Positions 8,297 through 16,203 of a stretch of DNA of 26,508 bases are shown here, one piece after another (the stretch's first letter is position 1; each line of letters begins with the position of its first letter). The notes under the pieces were generated by a model that saw only the letters and a list, made by a program, of their open reading frames with translations, made no database searches and was not told the origin of the DNA. The stretch comes from Tardiphaga sp. (GTDB taxonomy: Bacteria > Pseudomonadota > Alphaproteobacteria > Rhizobiales > Xanthobacteraceae). The stretch lies in the NCBI GenBank assembly GCA_014377915.1, contig JACMOT010000330.1, positions 1 through 26,508 on the forward strand, read 5' to 3'. The translations under genes were made by a program, and so were the position numbers.

Positions 8297-8692
8297 TCAT
8301 CTGGCCTTGGCGGTCTGGGCCGCCACCGAATCCCACGCATCGCGCATCTCGGTCAGGCTGCCGATGACGCGGCGATAGGACTGCGCCGAATCCGGCCGGC
8401 CATATGATCGCAGGCAGGCCATGATGAGCGCGTGATAGGTGGTGTGCAGGCGCTCGGCCACCGCGCCGCCTCTGTCGAAATTCAGGTTGTGGCTGAGGCC
8501 GCGCAGGATCGCGGTGGCGCGGATCATGTGGCCGTGGCTGTCCTCATACTTCCTGTGCTCGTTCGCCGCGATCGACCGCTGCAGGAACATGATGGCGCCA
8601 TCGATCATCATGATCACCGCGCGCAGCGGCGGCACGGCCGTTGACGTGCTACGATAGGCTTGTGCGGCGTGAAAATTCGATTGATGATTCAT
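8297..8692 (-). CDS. fliS: Flagellar export chaperone FliS
   Basis: 131 aa. FliS binds the C-terminus of flagellin in the cytoplasm and prevents early polymerisation. The family pattern is clear: an N-terminal AAQAYRSTS, then PPLRAVIMMIDGAIMFLQRS (about residues 21-40), HMIRATAILRGLSHNLNFDRGG, a helix with LHTTYHALIMACL, and a final LTEMRDAWDSV. It starts 2 nt after the fliD stop, the standard fliD-fliS arrangement, so translational coupling is likely. The 223 bp after its stop contain an imperfect hairpin (8188-8215, CCGGC/GCCGG arms) but no gene. Confidence 0.93.
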   Translation of the reverse strand: MNHQSNFHAAQAYRSTSTAVPPLRAVIMMIDGAIMFLQRSIAANEHRKYEDSHGHMIRATAILRGLSHNLNFDRGGAVAERLHTTYHALIMACLRSYGRPDSAQSYRRVIGSLTEMRDAWDSVAAQTAKAR

Positions 8693-8694
8693 GG

Positions 8695-10380
8695 CTAGCT
8701 ACTGCTTGAGTTGAGAAGGGCTGAGAGGTAGTCGAGCGTCGAATTGGCGGTCGAGATCGCGGTCTGGTATTTTGCATATTGCGCCGTAAGCATCGCCTTG
8801 TAGACCGCGGCACGGGCAGTGATGTCGCTGATCTGCTGTGTCATCATGGTGTCCTGTGACTGCAGGTTGGTCACCATGTCCTGAAGCGAGCCTGTGCTGG
8901 TATTTGACGCGGTGGTGGCCAGCGCATTGATCTGGGCGGCAATGCCGATGGTGGAGCTGATGGTGATCGACTGCGCTGTCGATCCGCTATAGGTGAAGGC
9001 CATCCCGGCATAGACGGTGTTGGCGGCGCCGATGATGGTGTTGCCGCTGACCGTGAACAGCGAATCGTCGCCGCCCACCGAGGCTGATATAAGCGCGCCT
9101 GAACTGTCGACGGCGACATCCAGCCTGAACGATGCCGGCGGTGACGTGTTGGTATTGACGACGGCCAGCGCGCTGGACGACGTCGACGTCTTGGCCGCGA
9201 GTAGCGCGATGACGCCGCTGAGATTGTCGGTCAGCGTGGTCGCGAGGGTGCTGGTGTCCAGCTGAAGATCGTTGGTGTCGCTGAACGACAGCCCGAGATC
9301 GGTCATCGACAACCCACCTACGCTGGTATTCATCGACTGCTCAAGCTGGGTCATGATATTGCGTATGGCGCCGTCGCCAAATAGCACTGCGCTCGAGTCG
9401 ACGGTGCCATCGGACGACAGTGTCTGCTGCGACGTCACATAGTCGCGGACCGCGTTGTAGGCCGTGACGAAGGTCGATAGCGACGTCGATATCTGGCTGG
9501 TGTCGGGCTCGATGGAAATGTCCACCGTGGAGCCGGTGGGGGTGCTCTGCAGCAGACTGAAGGTGACGCCGCTCAGGACGTCGGTGATGTCATTGGTGTT
9601 GCGTGTCAGTGCGATGCCGTCGAGGGTGAAGATCGCGGGCTGCGCGGTCTGCAGCACGTCGGCGAAGGCGCCGGAGCTGTCGGTAAGGCCGAGACTGTTG
9701 AGGACGTCGGTGCCGGATGCCACGCTGGTCTCGATATCGGCATTATCATTGTTGGCGGCCAGGACCATCTCATAGGAGGAACTCGACACCTGGATGATCG
9801 AAGCCTGCACGTTAGTCGAGGACGTCTGCGCATTAATGGTGTCGGCGACGTCCCGCAGCGACATGCCGCTGGTGATCGAGATATCCACGCTGGTACCACC
9901 AGCGAGGCCCAGGGAGAACGTGCCCGTATAGTCGAGATCGGCGGTCTGGTCGGCGACCGAGGTGCTGATCACCTTCTGCGCGGTGGCGATCTGGCTGACC
10001 GTCAGGGTATGATCGCCGGTAGCGGCGCCGTTGGTGATCGACATCGAGACCGCCGACGAGGCGCTGACATCGCCCGTCGAGGTGATGGTCGCCGAGCGCG
10101 CGCCGTAGGCGCTTGAGGACAGCGAATTAACGATCGATTTTGCCAGCGCTGTGGTGTCTGTGGTCAGCGTCGCCAGCAACGTCTGGAAGCTCTGATAAGC
10201 GGCGATCTTGGCTTCGTTGGCGGTGACGCTGGTCTGGATTGTCGTCGCCGAAGCAGTCTTGGTCGCGACCTGTGCCGCGATCAGCGCATCCCAGTCGACG
10301 CTGGTGGTAGTCTTGGTGCCTGACGTGGTGGTTGTGGTGGAGGCCGGTGTGGTGGAGGCCGTGCTACTAACCGTCGTCAT
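8695..10380 (-). CDS. fliD: Flagellar filament cap protein FliD (HAP2)
   Basis: 561 aa from the ATG at 10380; the open frame runs further upstream through the flagellin gene in another frame and that part is not real. FliD caps the filament tip and folds flagellin subunits into place. Visible features: a Thr/Ser-rich N-terminus, VDWDALIAAQ followed by a coiled segment with VTANEAKIAAYQSFQTLL (FliD N-terminal domain), and QIATAQKVIS at the family position. The region FSLLQSTPTGSTVDISIEPD is typical of FliD, as is the C-terminal coiled domain with MMTQQISDITARAAVYKAML. No strong Shine-Dalgarno sequence is seen. It lies 61 nt after the flagellin stop, across a hairpin, and is coupled to fliS. 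Confidence 0.93.
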   Translation of the reverse strand: MTTVSSTASTTPASTTTTTSGTKTTTSVDWDALIAAQVATKTASATTIQTSVTANEAKIAAYQSFQTLLATLTTDTTALAKSIVNSLSSSAYGARSATITSTGDVSASSAVSMSITNGAATGDHTLTVSQIATAQKVISTSVADQTADLDYTGTFSLGLAGGTSVDISITSGMSLRDVADTINAQTSSTNVQASIIQVSSSSYEMVLAANNDNADIETSVASGTDVLNSLGLTDSSGAFADVLQTAQPAIFTLDGIALTRNTNDITDVLSGVTFSLLQSTPTGSTVDISIEPDTSQISTSLSTFVTAYNAVRDYVTSQQTLSSDGTVDSSAVLFGDGAIRNIMTQLEQSMNTSVGGLSMTDLGLSFSDTNDLQLDTSTLATTLTDNLSGVIALLAAKTSTSSSALAVVNTNTSPPASFRLDVAVDSSGALISASVGGDDSLFTVSGNTIIGAANTVYAGMAFTYSGSTAQSITISSTIGIAAQINALATTASNTSTGSLQDMVTNLQSQDTMMTQQISDITARAAVYKAMLTAQYAKYQTAISTANSTLDYLSALLNSSSS

Positions 10381-10404
10381 GACAAGGTACCCGGTTTGGC
10401 AAGG

Positions 10405-10431
10405 GGAGAGCCGACCGCGGGCCGGCTCTCC
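10405..10431 (-). terminator. Hairpin between flagellin and fliD
   Basis: A 9-bp perfect stem GGAGAGCCG / CGGCTCTCC with a 9-nt loop sits 10 nt after the flagellin stop. It is well placed as a partial terminator or 3' stabiliser that lets flagellin mRNA exceed that of fliD-fliS. No clear U-run follows. Confidence 0.6.
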
Positions 10432-10441
10432 GTGTAAGGAA

Positions 10442-11266
10442 TTAGCCGAGCAGCTTGAGCAGATACTGCGGCATCTGGTTGGCGGCGGATTCCGCGGACA
10501 CCGCCGCCTGGGTCTTGACCTCCGCCGACGACAGTTTGGCCTGCTCGGATGCGATATCGACGTCGGTGATCGCCGAATTGGCCGACTGCAGGTTTTGCGA
10601 CTGCGTGGAGATCGAGGCGGCGCTGAAGTTGAAGCGCGATTCCTGGGCGCCGATGCTGGCACGTGCGGTCGAGACGGAATCGATCGCGGTGTCCAGCGTG
10701 GTGAGCGCCGCGGTGGCACTGGTCTGAGAGGTGATGGCGAGCGCGTTAATACCCAATGTAGTTGCTGTCAGGCTGCTCAACGTTACTGTGATCGTATCGG
10801 TCGCGTTAGATCCGACCATGACGGATGCGCCGGAAGCGAAGGTGCTGGTGCCGTCGAGCAGGCTCTGGCCGCTGTAGCGGGTTCCGGTGGCGATGCTATC
10901 GACTTCGCTCGACAGCGACGTGAATTCCGAGTTCAGATAGGCGCGGCTCGAGTCGGTCACGGTTGCCGATGACGATTCCGAGGCCAGCGACTTCATGCGC
11001 GACAGGATGTCGGAGATGTTGGAGGCGCCGCCGTCGGCGGTCTGCAGGATCGATGTCGCCTGTGACGCGTTGGTCGCCGCTTGTTGCAGCGTGGTGACGT
11101 CTGACGAGATCCGGGTCGAGATGGCGAGGCCGGCGGCGTCGTCGGACGCGGAGGTGATCTTTGAACCGCTCGACAGCTTGGCCAACGAGCTAGATTCCTG
11201 CGCCGCGTTGATGTTCAGATAGCGGACGGCGGAATTCGCGGCGGTGTTGGTCGAAATAACGGGCAT
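10442..11266 (-). CDS. fliC: Flagellin (filament subunit)
   Basis: 274 aa, the short form common in alphaproteobacteria. The N-terminal D0/D1 helices carry MPVISTNTAANSAVRYLN, then LAKLSSGSKITSASDDAAGL (about residues 28-47) and the heptad region with ATSILQTADGG. The C-terminal D1/D0 helices carry IGAQESRFNF, the segment ending in ITDVDIASEQAKLSSAEV, and the terminal NQMPQYLLKLLG. The variable middle is small, so the filament surface domain is minimal. AAGGAG (11274-11279 on the plus map) stands 7 nt before the ATG. It follows the sigma factor gene by 141 bp and precedes fliD. Ser/Thr are abundant in the exposed middle, so glycosylation is possible but not shown. Confidence 0.97.
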   Translation of the reverse strand: MPVISTNTAANSAVRYLNINAAQESSSLAKLSSGSKITSASDDAAGLAISTRISSDVTTLQQAATNASQATSILQTADGGASNISDILSRMKSLASESSSATVTDSSRAYLNSEFTSLSSEVDSIATGTRYSGQSLLDGTSTFASGASVMVGSNATDTITVTLSSLTATTLGINALAITSQTSATAALTTLDTAIDSVSTARASIGAQESRFNFSAASISTQSQNLQSANSAITDVDIASEQAKLSSAEVKTQAAVSAESAANQMPQYLLKLLG

Positions 11267-11320
11267 TTACGTGCTCCTTGGATTGCTCGGCGGCGGGTGC
11301 CGTCAAGGGGGATTGAGTTC

Positions 11321-11397
11321 CCAGACGCAGGTCAGCCCCCGTCCACTCCCTAAACGGAGCGACGCTGACAATTCAGGCGCGCGATTTTTGCGTCTGG
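11321..11397. promoter_or_regulatory. Inverted repeat in the flagellin upstream region
   Basis: CCAGACGCA (11321-11329) and TGCGTCTGG (11389-11397) are 9-bp perfect inverted copies 59 bp apart, together occupying about half of the 141-bp gap between the sigma gene and flagellin. They could be paired operator halves for DNA looping, or close a long leader stem in the flagellin mRNA. No flagellar sigma-28 promoter of standard form was found here. Confidence 0.4.
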
Positions 11398-11407
11398 AGA
11401 TTTATGG

Positions 11408-12082
11408 TTAGCAGTCGCTTAATGAGTGCAGGATGTCCGGCTCGAAGCGGCGCAACATCTCGCGCAACTGCTGGCGGCCGCGCTTGAGTAGTGACTCGAC
11501 GGCGGTGATTGTCGTGCTCATGACCTCGGCGATCTCGCCGTTGCTCATGTTCTCGTGATAGGACAGGATTACTGCGACGCGCTGTTGCTCCGGCAGTCGC
11601 TGCATGGCGCCCTCCAGCATCTTCGTAACTTCGTCGCGCTGCATGGTGCTGTCCGCGTCGGGCTGCGCGTCCATGGGTTCGGGCACGGCATCCACATTGT
11701 CGGTACGCGGGCGGCGGTGCAGATCGATGCAGCGGTTGGTGACCACGCGATACAGCCAGGTTGAGAACTTGGCGCGGCCATGCTCCCAGCGGTCGCGATG
11801 CGTCCACACTTTCAGCATGGTATCCTGCACGACGTCCTCCGCGTCAGCGCGGCTGCCAAGCAAGCGAAGCGCGATGCCAAAGGCGCGGTCGATATGGCGT
11901 TCGACGAGCTGGCGAAATGCCTGCTCGTCATCGGTCGCGAGGCGGTTGAGTAGATCTTCGTCTTCATCGAACACGGGCTCGCGCGGCCGCGGCGAGGCCT
12001 GATCCGACGGTCCGACCTGCGGCAGCGTCATAGCTGCCGGCGAAACCTCCGCCGCCGCCTGAATGTCGAGCGCGAATGCCAT
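11408..12082 (-). CDS. RNA polymerase sigma factor, ECF type (sigma-70 family)
   Basis: 224 aa. It directs RNA polymerase to a specific promoter set. Region 2 covers about residues 48-125: DEQAFRQLVERHIDRAFGIA, the ADAEDVVQDTMLKVW motif of region 2.2 and FSTWLYRVVTNRCIDLHRR of 2.3-2.4. A linker of about 35 residues follows, then region 4 (about 160-212) with LPEQQRVAVILSY and the helix-turn-helix MSNGEIAEVMSTTITAVESL. The first 40 residues are a variable extension. GGAG lies 6 nt before the ATG. The gene runs into flagellin with a 141-bp gap on the same strand, and an anti-sigma-like gene lies beyond fliS. Control of flagellar or stress genes is an inference from location only. Confidence 0.92.
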   Translation of the reverse strand: MAFALDIQAAAEVSPAAMTLPQVGPSDQASPRPREPVFDEDEDLLNRLATDDEQAFRQLVERHIDRAFGIALRLLGSRADAEDVVQDTMLKVWTHRDRWEHGRAKFSTWLYRVVTNRCIDLHRRPRTDNVDAVPEPMDAQPDADSTMQRDEVTKMLEGAMQRLPEQQRVAVILSYHENMSNGEIAEVMSTTITAVESLLKRGRQQLREMLRRFEPDILHSLSDC

Positions 12083-12911
12083 TCCCTTCTCCCCACCTAT
12101 GCCGGCAGACGGTGAGTCTGGGCGGCTTCAGAGGGTTGAACGCCGCGTCCCGCGAATTCAGGCGAATAATTCCGATATATTTTCCAGTAGGTTAGGCGGA
12201 AGTTCTTGCCGGTTGCCCGGCAAATTCTGCCACGTCGGCGCGGCGCTCGGCGGGGTCCTTCAGGGCAACAAGTCGAAGGCGTCATTTGATATCTCAAAGG
12301 GCCAGGGGTGCTGCGGCACAGCGGTTGGTGGATCGGGGCGAAGCGTCGACTCGCGGCAGTGGGTTGGTGCAAGTCGCGCTGATCCGCGTTTACGTGTGAC
12401 CCGATATCGATTTCCGCGCAGCGATCACAGGTGGATCAATGAACGTCACTCGGAAATTCTTGCCGAATCACACTTCAAAAAATTAGCGCACTTTTTCAAC
12501 GGAAGAAAACGCGGCGCGTGATTTCCGAACTGAATTGTAGTTGTCGTATCTGAATTCGCACGTGATTACGCTCATTAAAAATAAGGCGAAAGATTTAGTA
12601 ATAAACGTACACACTGCCGAAACGCGGAGAGATACGCAGACACCGTCCGACACAAACGCCGTATGGTTCGATGCCTTTGATACAATCCTGGTCCGCGTTG
12701 GCACCGAATTAGAAGGCGGGTCACCGCGCGGGCTTCGGCGGCATGCTGATCCGTCTCCCGCTCTCGCGCGGCATGGCGATCCGCCCGGTCGAGTCGCCGC
12801 CCGACTGCGGACGGAATCCGGCGCTGAATAGAAGCGACCAATGAAGATTGAACGCCTGTTTCCGCCGGCCTGTGCGTATCAGACCAATACATCACACACA
12901 GGTCGGCCCCA
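12083..12911. other. Gene-poor interval between the sigma factor and the 456-aa gene
   Basis: No convincing gene in 829 bp. The opposed frames at 12541-12831 and 12575-12895 lack motifs and overlap each other, so both look spurious. It contains an ftr-like box and hairpin near 12206-12232 and an AT-rich patch from about 12460 to 12620 that stands out from the GC-rich surroundings. It probably includes the sigma gene promoter and possibly decayed or acquired DNA. Confidence 0.6.
12216..12232. promoter_or_regulatory. Imperfect ftr-like box upstream of the ECF sigma gene
   Basis: CCCGGCAAATTCTGCCA keeps C-CGGC--A and GC at the ftr spacing but loses three of the fixed bases. It overlaps a perfect hairpin TTGCCGG-TTGC-CCGGCAA (12206-12223). 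It lies 134 nt before the sigma gene start, and no well-spaced sigma-54 promoter was found between them. Confidence 0.25.
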
Positions 12912-14282
12912 ATGAGCTCCGTGCTGGAACAGATAACCGCGCAATCGGCGGTCAGCGCCTCGCGGCTGGGGGCCGTCCAGTTGAACCGGCTGCGGCAACT
13001 GGCTCGCGATAGCGCCGAGCTTGTGCTGTGGGATGGTGCCGGCGAAGTGACAACACCGGCCGCCCTGGTGGTGCTGGAGGCGCCTGATGCCGCAGGGCTG
13101 CGGACGCTGATCGGCTCGCTGCACGAGAATGCCGTCGTGGTTCTGCCTTTTGGCGAGAACCCGGCCTTCGATGCACTGAAGACAAGGCTATATCCATACG
13201 GGTCGATCGGCGCACAGGGGACAGCGGCGCCGCATCATCTATGGTGGGGGGGCGTCAAGCCACAGGCGACGCGCACCGGAGTATATTACAAGCAGGATAC
13301 GCTTTATATATCTGGCTTCCCGGAGAAATGGCCGCACGAAGACGCGGCGGTGCTGCTGGCCGCCGATCTGCGGCGGCTTGACCTCAACCACACGGTCGAG
13401 CCGCATTTGCCAGACATTGATCCCGCGAACCAGACGGCAACCAAGATCGACTTCATCATCCGGCAGCGGGCGGGCACCAACCTGCCGGTCTTCTGGCTCG
13501 ATCCGCGCTCGCGGGTGAAGGGAGTGCCACTGCTGCCGCAATCGCTGGGGTGTGACTTCGCGGTTCATCGCCGAGCGAGTGGCGAGGTGGACACCGGCGC
13601 GATGTATTTTGGTCAAGCGGAACCGGCGGGCGCGCTACTCGACATCTGGCTACGACTCGCCCGCAGCCATCCCGATCTGCCAGAGGCATTCCTGCTCGAC
13701 CAGGCCTGGACCTTGACCTGCGCGCAGCGCCAGATCGAGACCGTTTGGCTGCCCGATGCTTACTGGACAACGGGCGAACCGGGCGCGCACGCCAGCGATA
13801 TCCTTATCCGCGCCGACGCGGTCAGCGAGGCAAGGAGTCCGCATGCCCAAGCCGCGGTGTCGCTACAATCGGCCCGACGCTTTGGCAGGCATAATGCGCC
13901 AGAGGCGCACTTGATTATGAACGGACCGACCGATGGATGTCGCCTCATCTCCGTCATGATCCGCCATGTGCTTGCCGCGAGCGTGGCCGAGGTGAGTGGC
14001 GCGATCGAAGCCGCGGCTTCTGCCTTCGCCGCGGACCCCGGCGACTTCACCCAGTTGGAGCTGGTGCTCTGCGCCCGGGATGATGACGTCGAATCAGTGA
14101 TGCAGATCGAGGATGATTCCTGGGTGCTGGTGACAAACCCTTCGGAACGGCTGCCCGCCGACACGTTTCGCGAGTTATCGACTTCTTGTGTGAAAACTCT
14201 AGATAGGCGGCCACTTTCAACCGGTTTGACGGATAATCGTCTCTTGTTTATGCGCCCCCAGGCCTTGCATCCATTGATCTGA
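12912..14282 (+). CDS. Uncharacterised protein with weak glycosyltransferase-like features
   Basis: 456 aa, family not recognised. No signal peptide or membrane helix is apparent, so it is probably cytoplasmic. The central part has the order WLDPRSR (about 195-201), CDFAVH (about 213-218), DTGAMYFG (about 227-234) and LDQAW (about 263-267). This order recalls GT-A nucleotide-sugar transferases, which show an acidic motif, a D..H strand, an N/D-[TS]-G strand and a D-Q helix; no clean DxD is present. Near residues 340-420, LISVMIRH followed by LELVLCARDDD and WVLVTNPSERLPADTF resembles a reduced GT2 domain. A role in decorating flagellin or another surface structure is suggested only by these features and the flagellar cluster nearby. 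Upstream Shine-Dalgarno is weak (AGG 9-10 nt before the ATG). Confidence 0.8.
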   Translation: MSSVLEQITAQSAVSASRLGAVQLNRLRQLARDSAELVLWDGAGEVTTPAALVVLEAPDAAGLRTLIGSLHENAVVVLPFGENPAFDALKTRLYPYGSIGAQGTAAPHHLWWGGVKPQATRTGVYYKQDTLYISGFPEKWPHEDAAVLLAADLRRLDLNHTVEPHLPDIDPANQTATKIDFIIRQRAGTNLPVFWLDPRSRVKGVPLLPQSLGCDFAVHRRASGEVDTGAMYFGQAEPAGALLDIWLRLARSHPDLPEAFLLDQAWTLTCAQRQIETVWLPDAYWTTGEPGAHASDILIRADAVSEARSPHAQAAVSLQSARRFGRHNAPEAHLIMNGPTDGCRLISVMIRHVLAASVAEVSGAIEAAASAFAADPGDFTQLELVLCARDDDVESVMQIEDDSWVLVTNPSERLPADTFRELSTSCVKTLDRRPLSTGLTDNRLLFMRPQALHPLI

Positions 14283-14479
14283 GCATTGTCCGCCATCGAC
14301 CGTTGATACGGGGCAACGGTGCTTACTATCTGAAAATCTACAATCTGAGAGCGTGTGATTACGGCTGCAAGCCGCTGATTATATCAACTCTCGGGAGCCG
14401 CCAAATGCCCCCCGTATATCGGGTAAGGCGATGCGCTGGGGTCAGTCAATCACCGCCGATATCATCTTAGCCTGTTGGC

Positions 14480-14686
14480 TCAGGCGACTTTGCGATCGTC
14501 CGGGGCCGCATGATCGACCTGTCCGCGATCGCAGGCGTCGTTCGATCCTGTCGGATAGTTCTTTCTGGCTCGGTTCCAGTAACAGATGTTGCTGGTTGTG
14601 GCGCGCAGTTCTTCGGAGACGACATTGTCGAGCCCGGCATGCAAGGCCGAGGACAGCGTGTTGATCCAGAGCAGGGGCTTGTTCAT
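14480..14686 (-). CDS. Possible small protein divergent from the TetR gene
   Basis: 68 aa (MNKPLLWINTLSSALHAGLD...), not recognised. In favour: codons, especially the first 45, end mostly in G or C as in neighbouring real genes, and the start faces the TetR gene across a region with clear operator-like palindromes. A GAGAG about 8 nt before the ATG could be a weak ribosome binding site. Against: short length, no family and an overlapping frame on the other strand. If real, it could be a TetR-controlled gene or the remnant of a longer one. Confidence 0.42.
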   Translation of the reverse strand: MNKPLLWINTLSSALHAGLDNVVSEELRATTSNICYWNRARKNYPTGSNDACDRGQVDHAAPDDRKVA

Positions 14687-14750
14687 GGTGTAAACTCTCG
14701 AGTTCGGGGGCGGTGAGGCAGTCGCTTGACCGGGCTCCCTGCGGGTGTTA

Positions 14751-14785
14751 GTTACCGTTAAGTAACTTTGTTACAGGTCGGTAAC
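14751..14785. promoter_or_regulatory. Two tandem palindromic operators (GTTAC-N6-GTAAC) upstream of tetR
   Basis: Two 16-bp palindromes, GTTAC-CGTTAA-GTAAC (14751-14766) and GTTAC-AGGTCG-GTAAC (14770-14785), are separated by TTT, so their centres are 19 bp apart. They lie 43-77 bp before the TetR start. A possible -35 element TTGACC is at 14726-14731. TetR-family proteins often bind such paired sites next to their own gene, so autoregulation is likely. Confidence 0.72.
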
Positions 14786-14827
14786 ATCGCAGTCAAGCGC
14801 AAATTTCAGTCTTGTTCAGGACAGATC

Positions 14828-15460
14828 ATGGACATCGCCACGGCCGCATTGCCCAAACCCCGGGAGCGCATCCTCGCCACGGCGCGAGAGCTGTTTCGCA
14901 AGCACGGCATTCGCGGCATCGGCGTCGATGCCATCGCCGAGGCTGCCGGCACCAACAAGATGACGCTGTACCGGCATTTCGGCTCCAAGGACGAGTTGGT
15001 CGTGGCCTGCCTGCGGGCCGTCGCCATGGAAGCTGATAGAATGTGGGACCGGCTCGAAGCCTCGCACCCTGAAGATCCGATCGCGCAGTTGCATGCCTGG
15101 CTGGCCTATGGCGGCGGCTGCGGCGGCCCGGACGGGCGCGGCTGCTCGATGGCCAACGCGGCGGTCGAACTCACCGAGGGCGATCATCCGGCACGCGAGG
15201 TTATCGCCGCCTTCAAACGCAGCCAGCGCGACCGGCTGGCGGACATATGCCGCCGCGCGGGCATCGCAGCCGCGGAGACATTGGCGGACACGCTGTCGCT
15301 GCTGCTGGAAGGCGCGCGGGTGTCGCGGCAAAGCATGGGCGCGGCAGGGCCATCCGCGAATTTCGTCGCGGTCGGCACCGCTGTGATCGCATCTTTTGCG
15401 GGCGCGGCGCCGGCGACAAGCAGTGTCAGGCCCGGCGCGCGCAAGGCCGAACGCGCCTAG
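14828..15460 (+). CDS. TetR/AcrR-family transcriptional regulator
   Basis: 210 aa from the ATG at 14828 (MDIATAALPKPRERIL); the longer open frame begins inside the operator region and is rejected. The N-terminal helix-turn-helix is typical: RERILATARELFRKHGIRG, then VDAIAEAAGTNKMTLYRHF and GSKDELV (about residues 12-60). The C-terminal ligand domain has a Gly/Cys-rich GGGCGGPDGRGCSMANAAVE segment (about 96-115), often seen in TetR regulators of reductases that sense reactive compounds; whether the cysteines sense anything is unknown. It is followed by a damaged quinone oxidoreductase gene after 116 bp, which was probably its original target. Confidence 0.93.
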   Translation: MDIATAALPKPRERILATARELFRKHGIRGIGVDAIAEAAGTNKMTLYRHFGSKDELVVACLRAVAMEADRMWDRLEASHPEDPIAQLHAWLAYGGGCGGPDGRGCSMANAAVELTEGDHPAREVIAAFKRSQRDRLADICRRAGIAAAETLADTLSLLLEGARVSRQSMGAAGPSANFVAVGTAVIASFAGAAPATSSVRPGARKAERA

Positions 15461-15576
15461 CCCTGCGCGACTACGGCAGGCCAGCCGCCGCCGGCGCAAT
15501 CTCATAGTCCATATCCGACAGTGCATCCGATAAGCGGGGACCGCGCCCGCGGCCATGCGGCGGGCCATCAGCGGGA

Positions 15577-16122
15577 ATGACAATGACAAAAGCAAGAGCC
15601 GTCCGGGTGGCGGCATTCGGCGCCCCCGACGTGATGAAGATCGAAACCTCCGATCTCGCGGCTCCCGCGGCCGACGAGGCGCAGATCCGCCAGACCGCGA
15701 TAGGCTTCAATTATCTCGACATTTCGCAGCGCGCCGGAGCCATGCCGTTGCCATTGCCAACCGGTATCGGTCATGAGGTGGCCGGCGTGATCGAAGCAAT
15801 TGGCGACGGCGTCCCCGGCGCCAAGGTAGGTGACCGTGTCGCCTACATGAACGCCGGCATCGGGGCCGATGCCGACCGCCGCAACGTTGCCGCCGGCAAG
15901 CTGGTGGTGCTGCCTGCAAGCGTCAGCGACGAAGCCGCCGCGACGTTGCTGTTCAAGGGAATGACGGCGCGGTACCTCGTCAAGAAAACGCACGCGATCC
16001 GGCCCGGCGAACTGGTGCTGGCGCATTCGGCGGCGCACCGCGATGCGTGGCGTCTGCACGGATACGACACTGCCGCCGGCTTGCGATTGCCTAAATCAGT
16101 CGCATCGCTGCCCAATCCCTGA
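15577..16122 (+). pseudogene. Quinone oxidoreductase (Qor-like), 3'-truncated
   Basis: 181 codons against roughly 320-330 for the intact NADPH:quinone reductase family of zinc-free MDR enzymes. The N-terminal catalytic fold is well kept: KARAVRVAAFGAPDVMKIE, IGFNYLDISQRAG, PTGIGHEVAGVIEAIGDGV, and the Qor-type AAATLLFKGMTARYLVKKT. Homology stops after GELVLAHSAA, where the family should continue into the Rossmann motif of type A.GGVG. The following 25 or so residues are unrelated and end in TGA. The NADPH-binding domain is therefore missing and the product should be inactive as a reductase. No second fragment was seen before 16241, which suggests a deletion rather than a simple frameshift. 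Confidence 0.8.
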
Positions 16123-16203
16123 CGCCAATCGATCCAACTTTTCGTGCGTCCTGAGACAAGTCATTTCGGCAACACTGCCCGTACGCTTTCCTAGAACTTG
16201 GAA

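Noticed and set aside
12541..12895. Overlapping open frames on both strands in the gene-poor interval
   Set aside because: Neither shows a family, a good ribosome binding site or consistent codon use; they are probably non-coding.
14362..14374. Short hairpin CGGCT-GCA-AGCCG after the 456-aa gene as a terminator
   Set aside because: The stem has only 5 bp and no T-run; it is too weak to list as a terminator.
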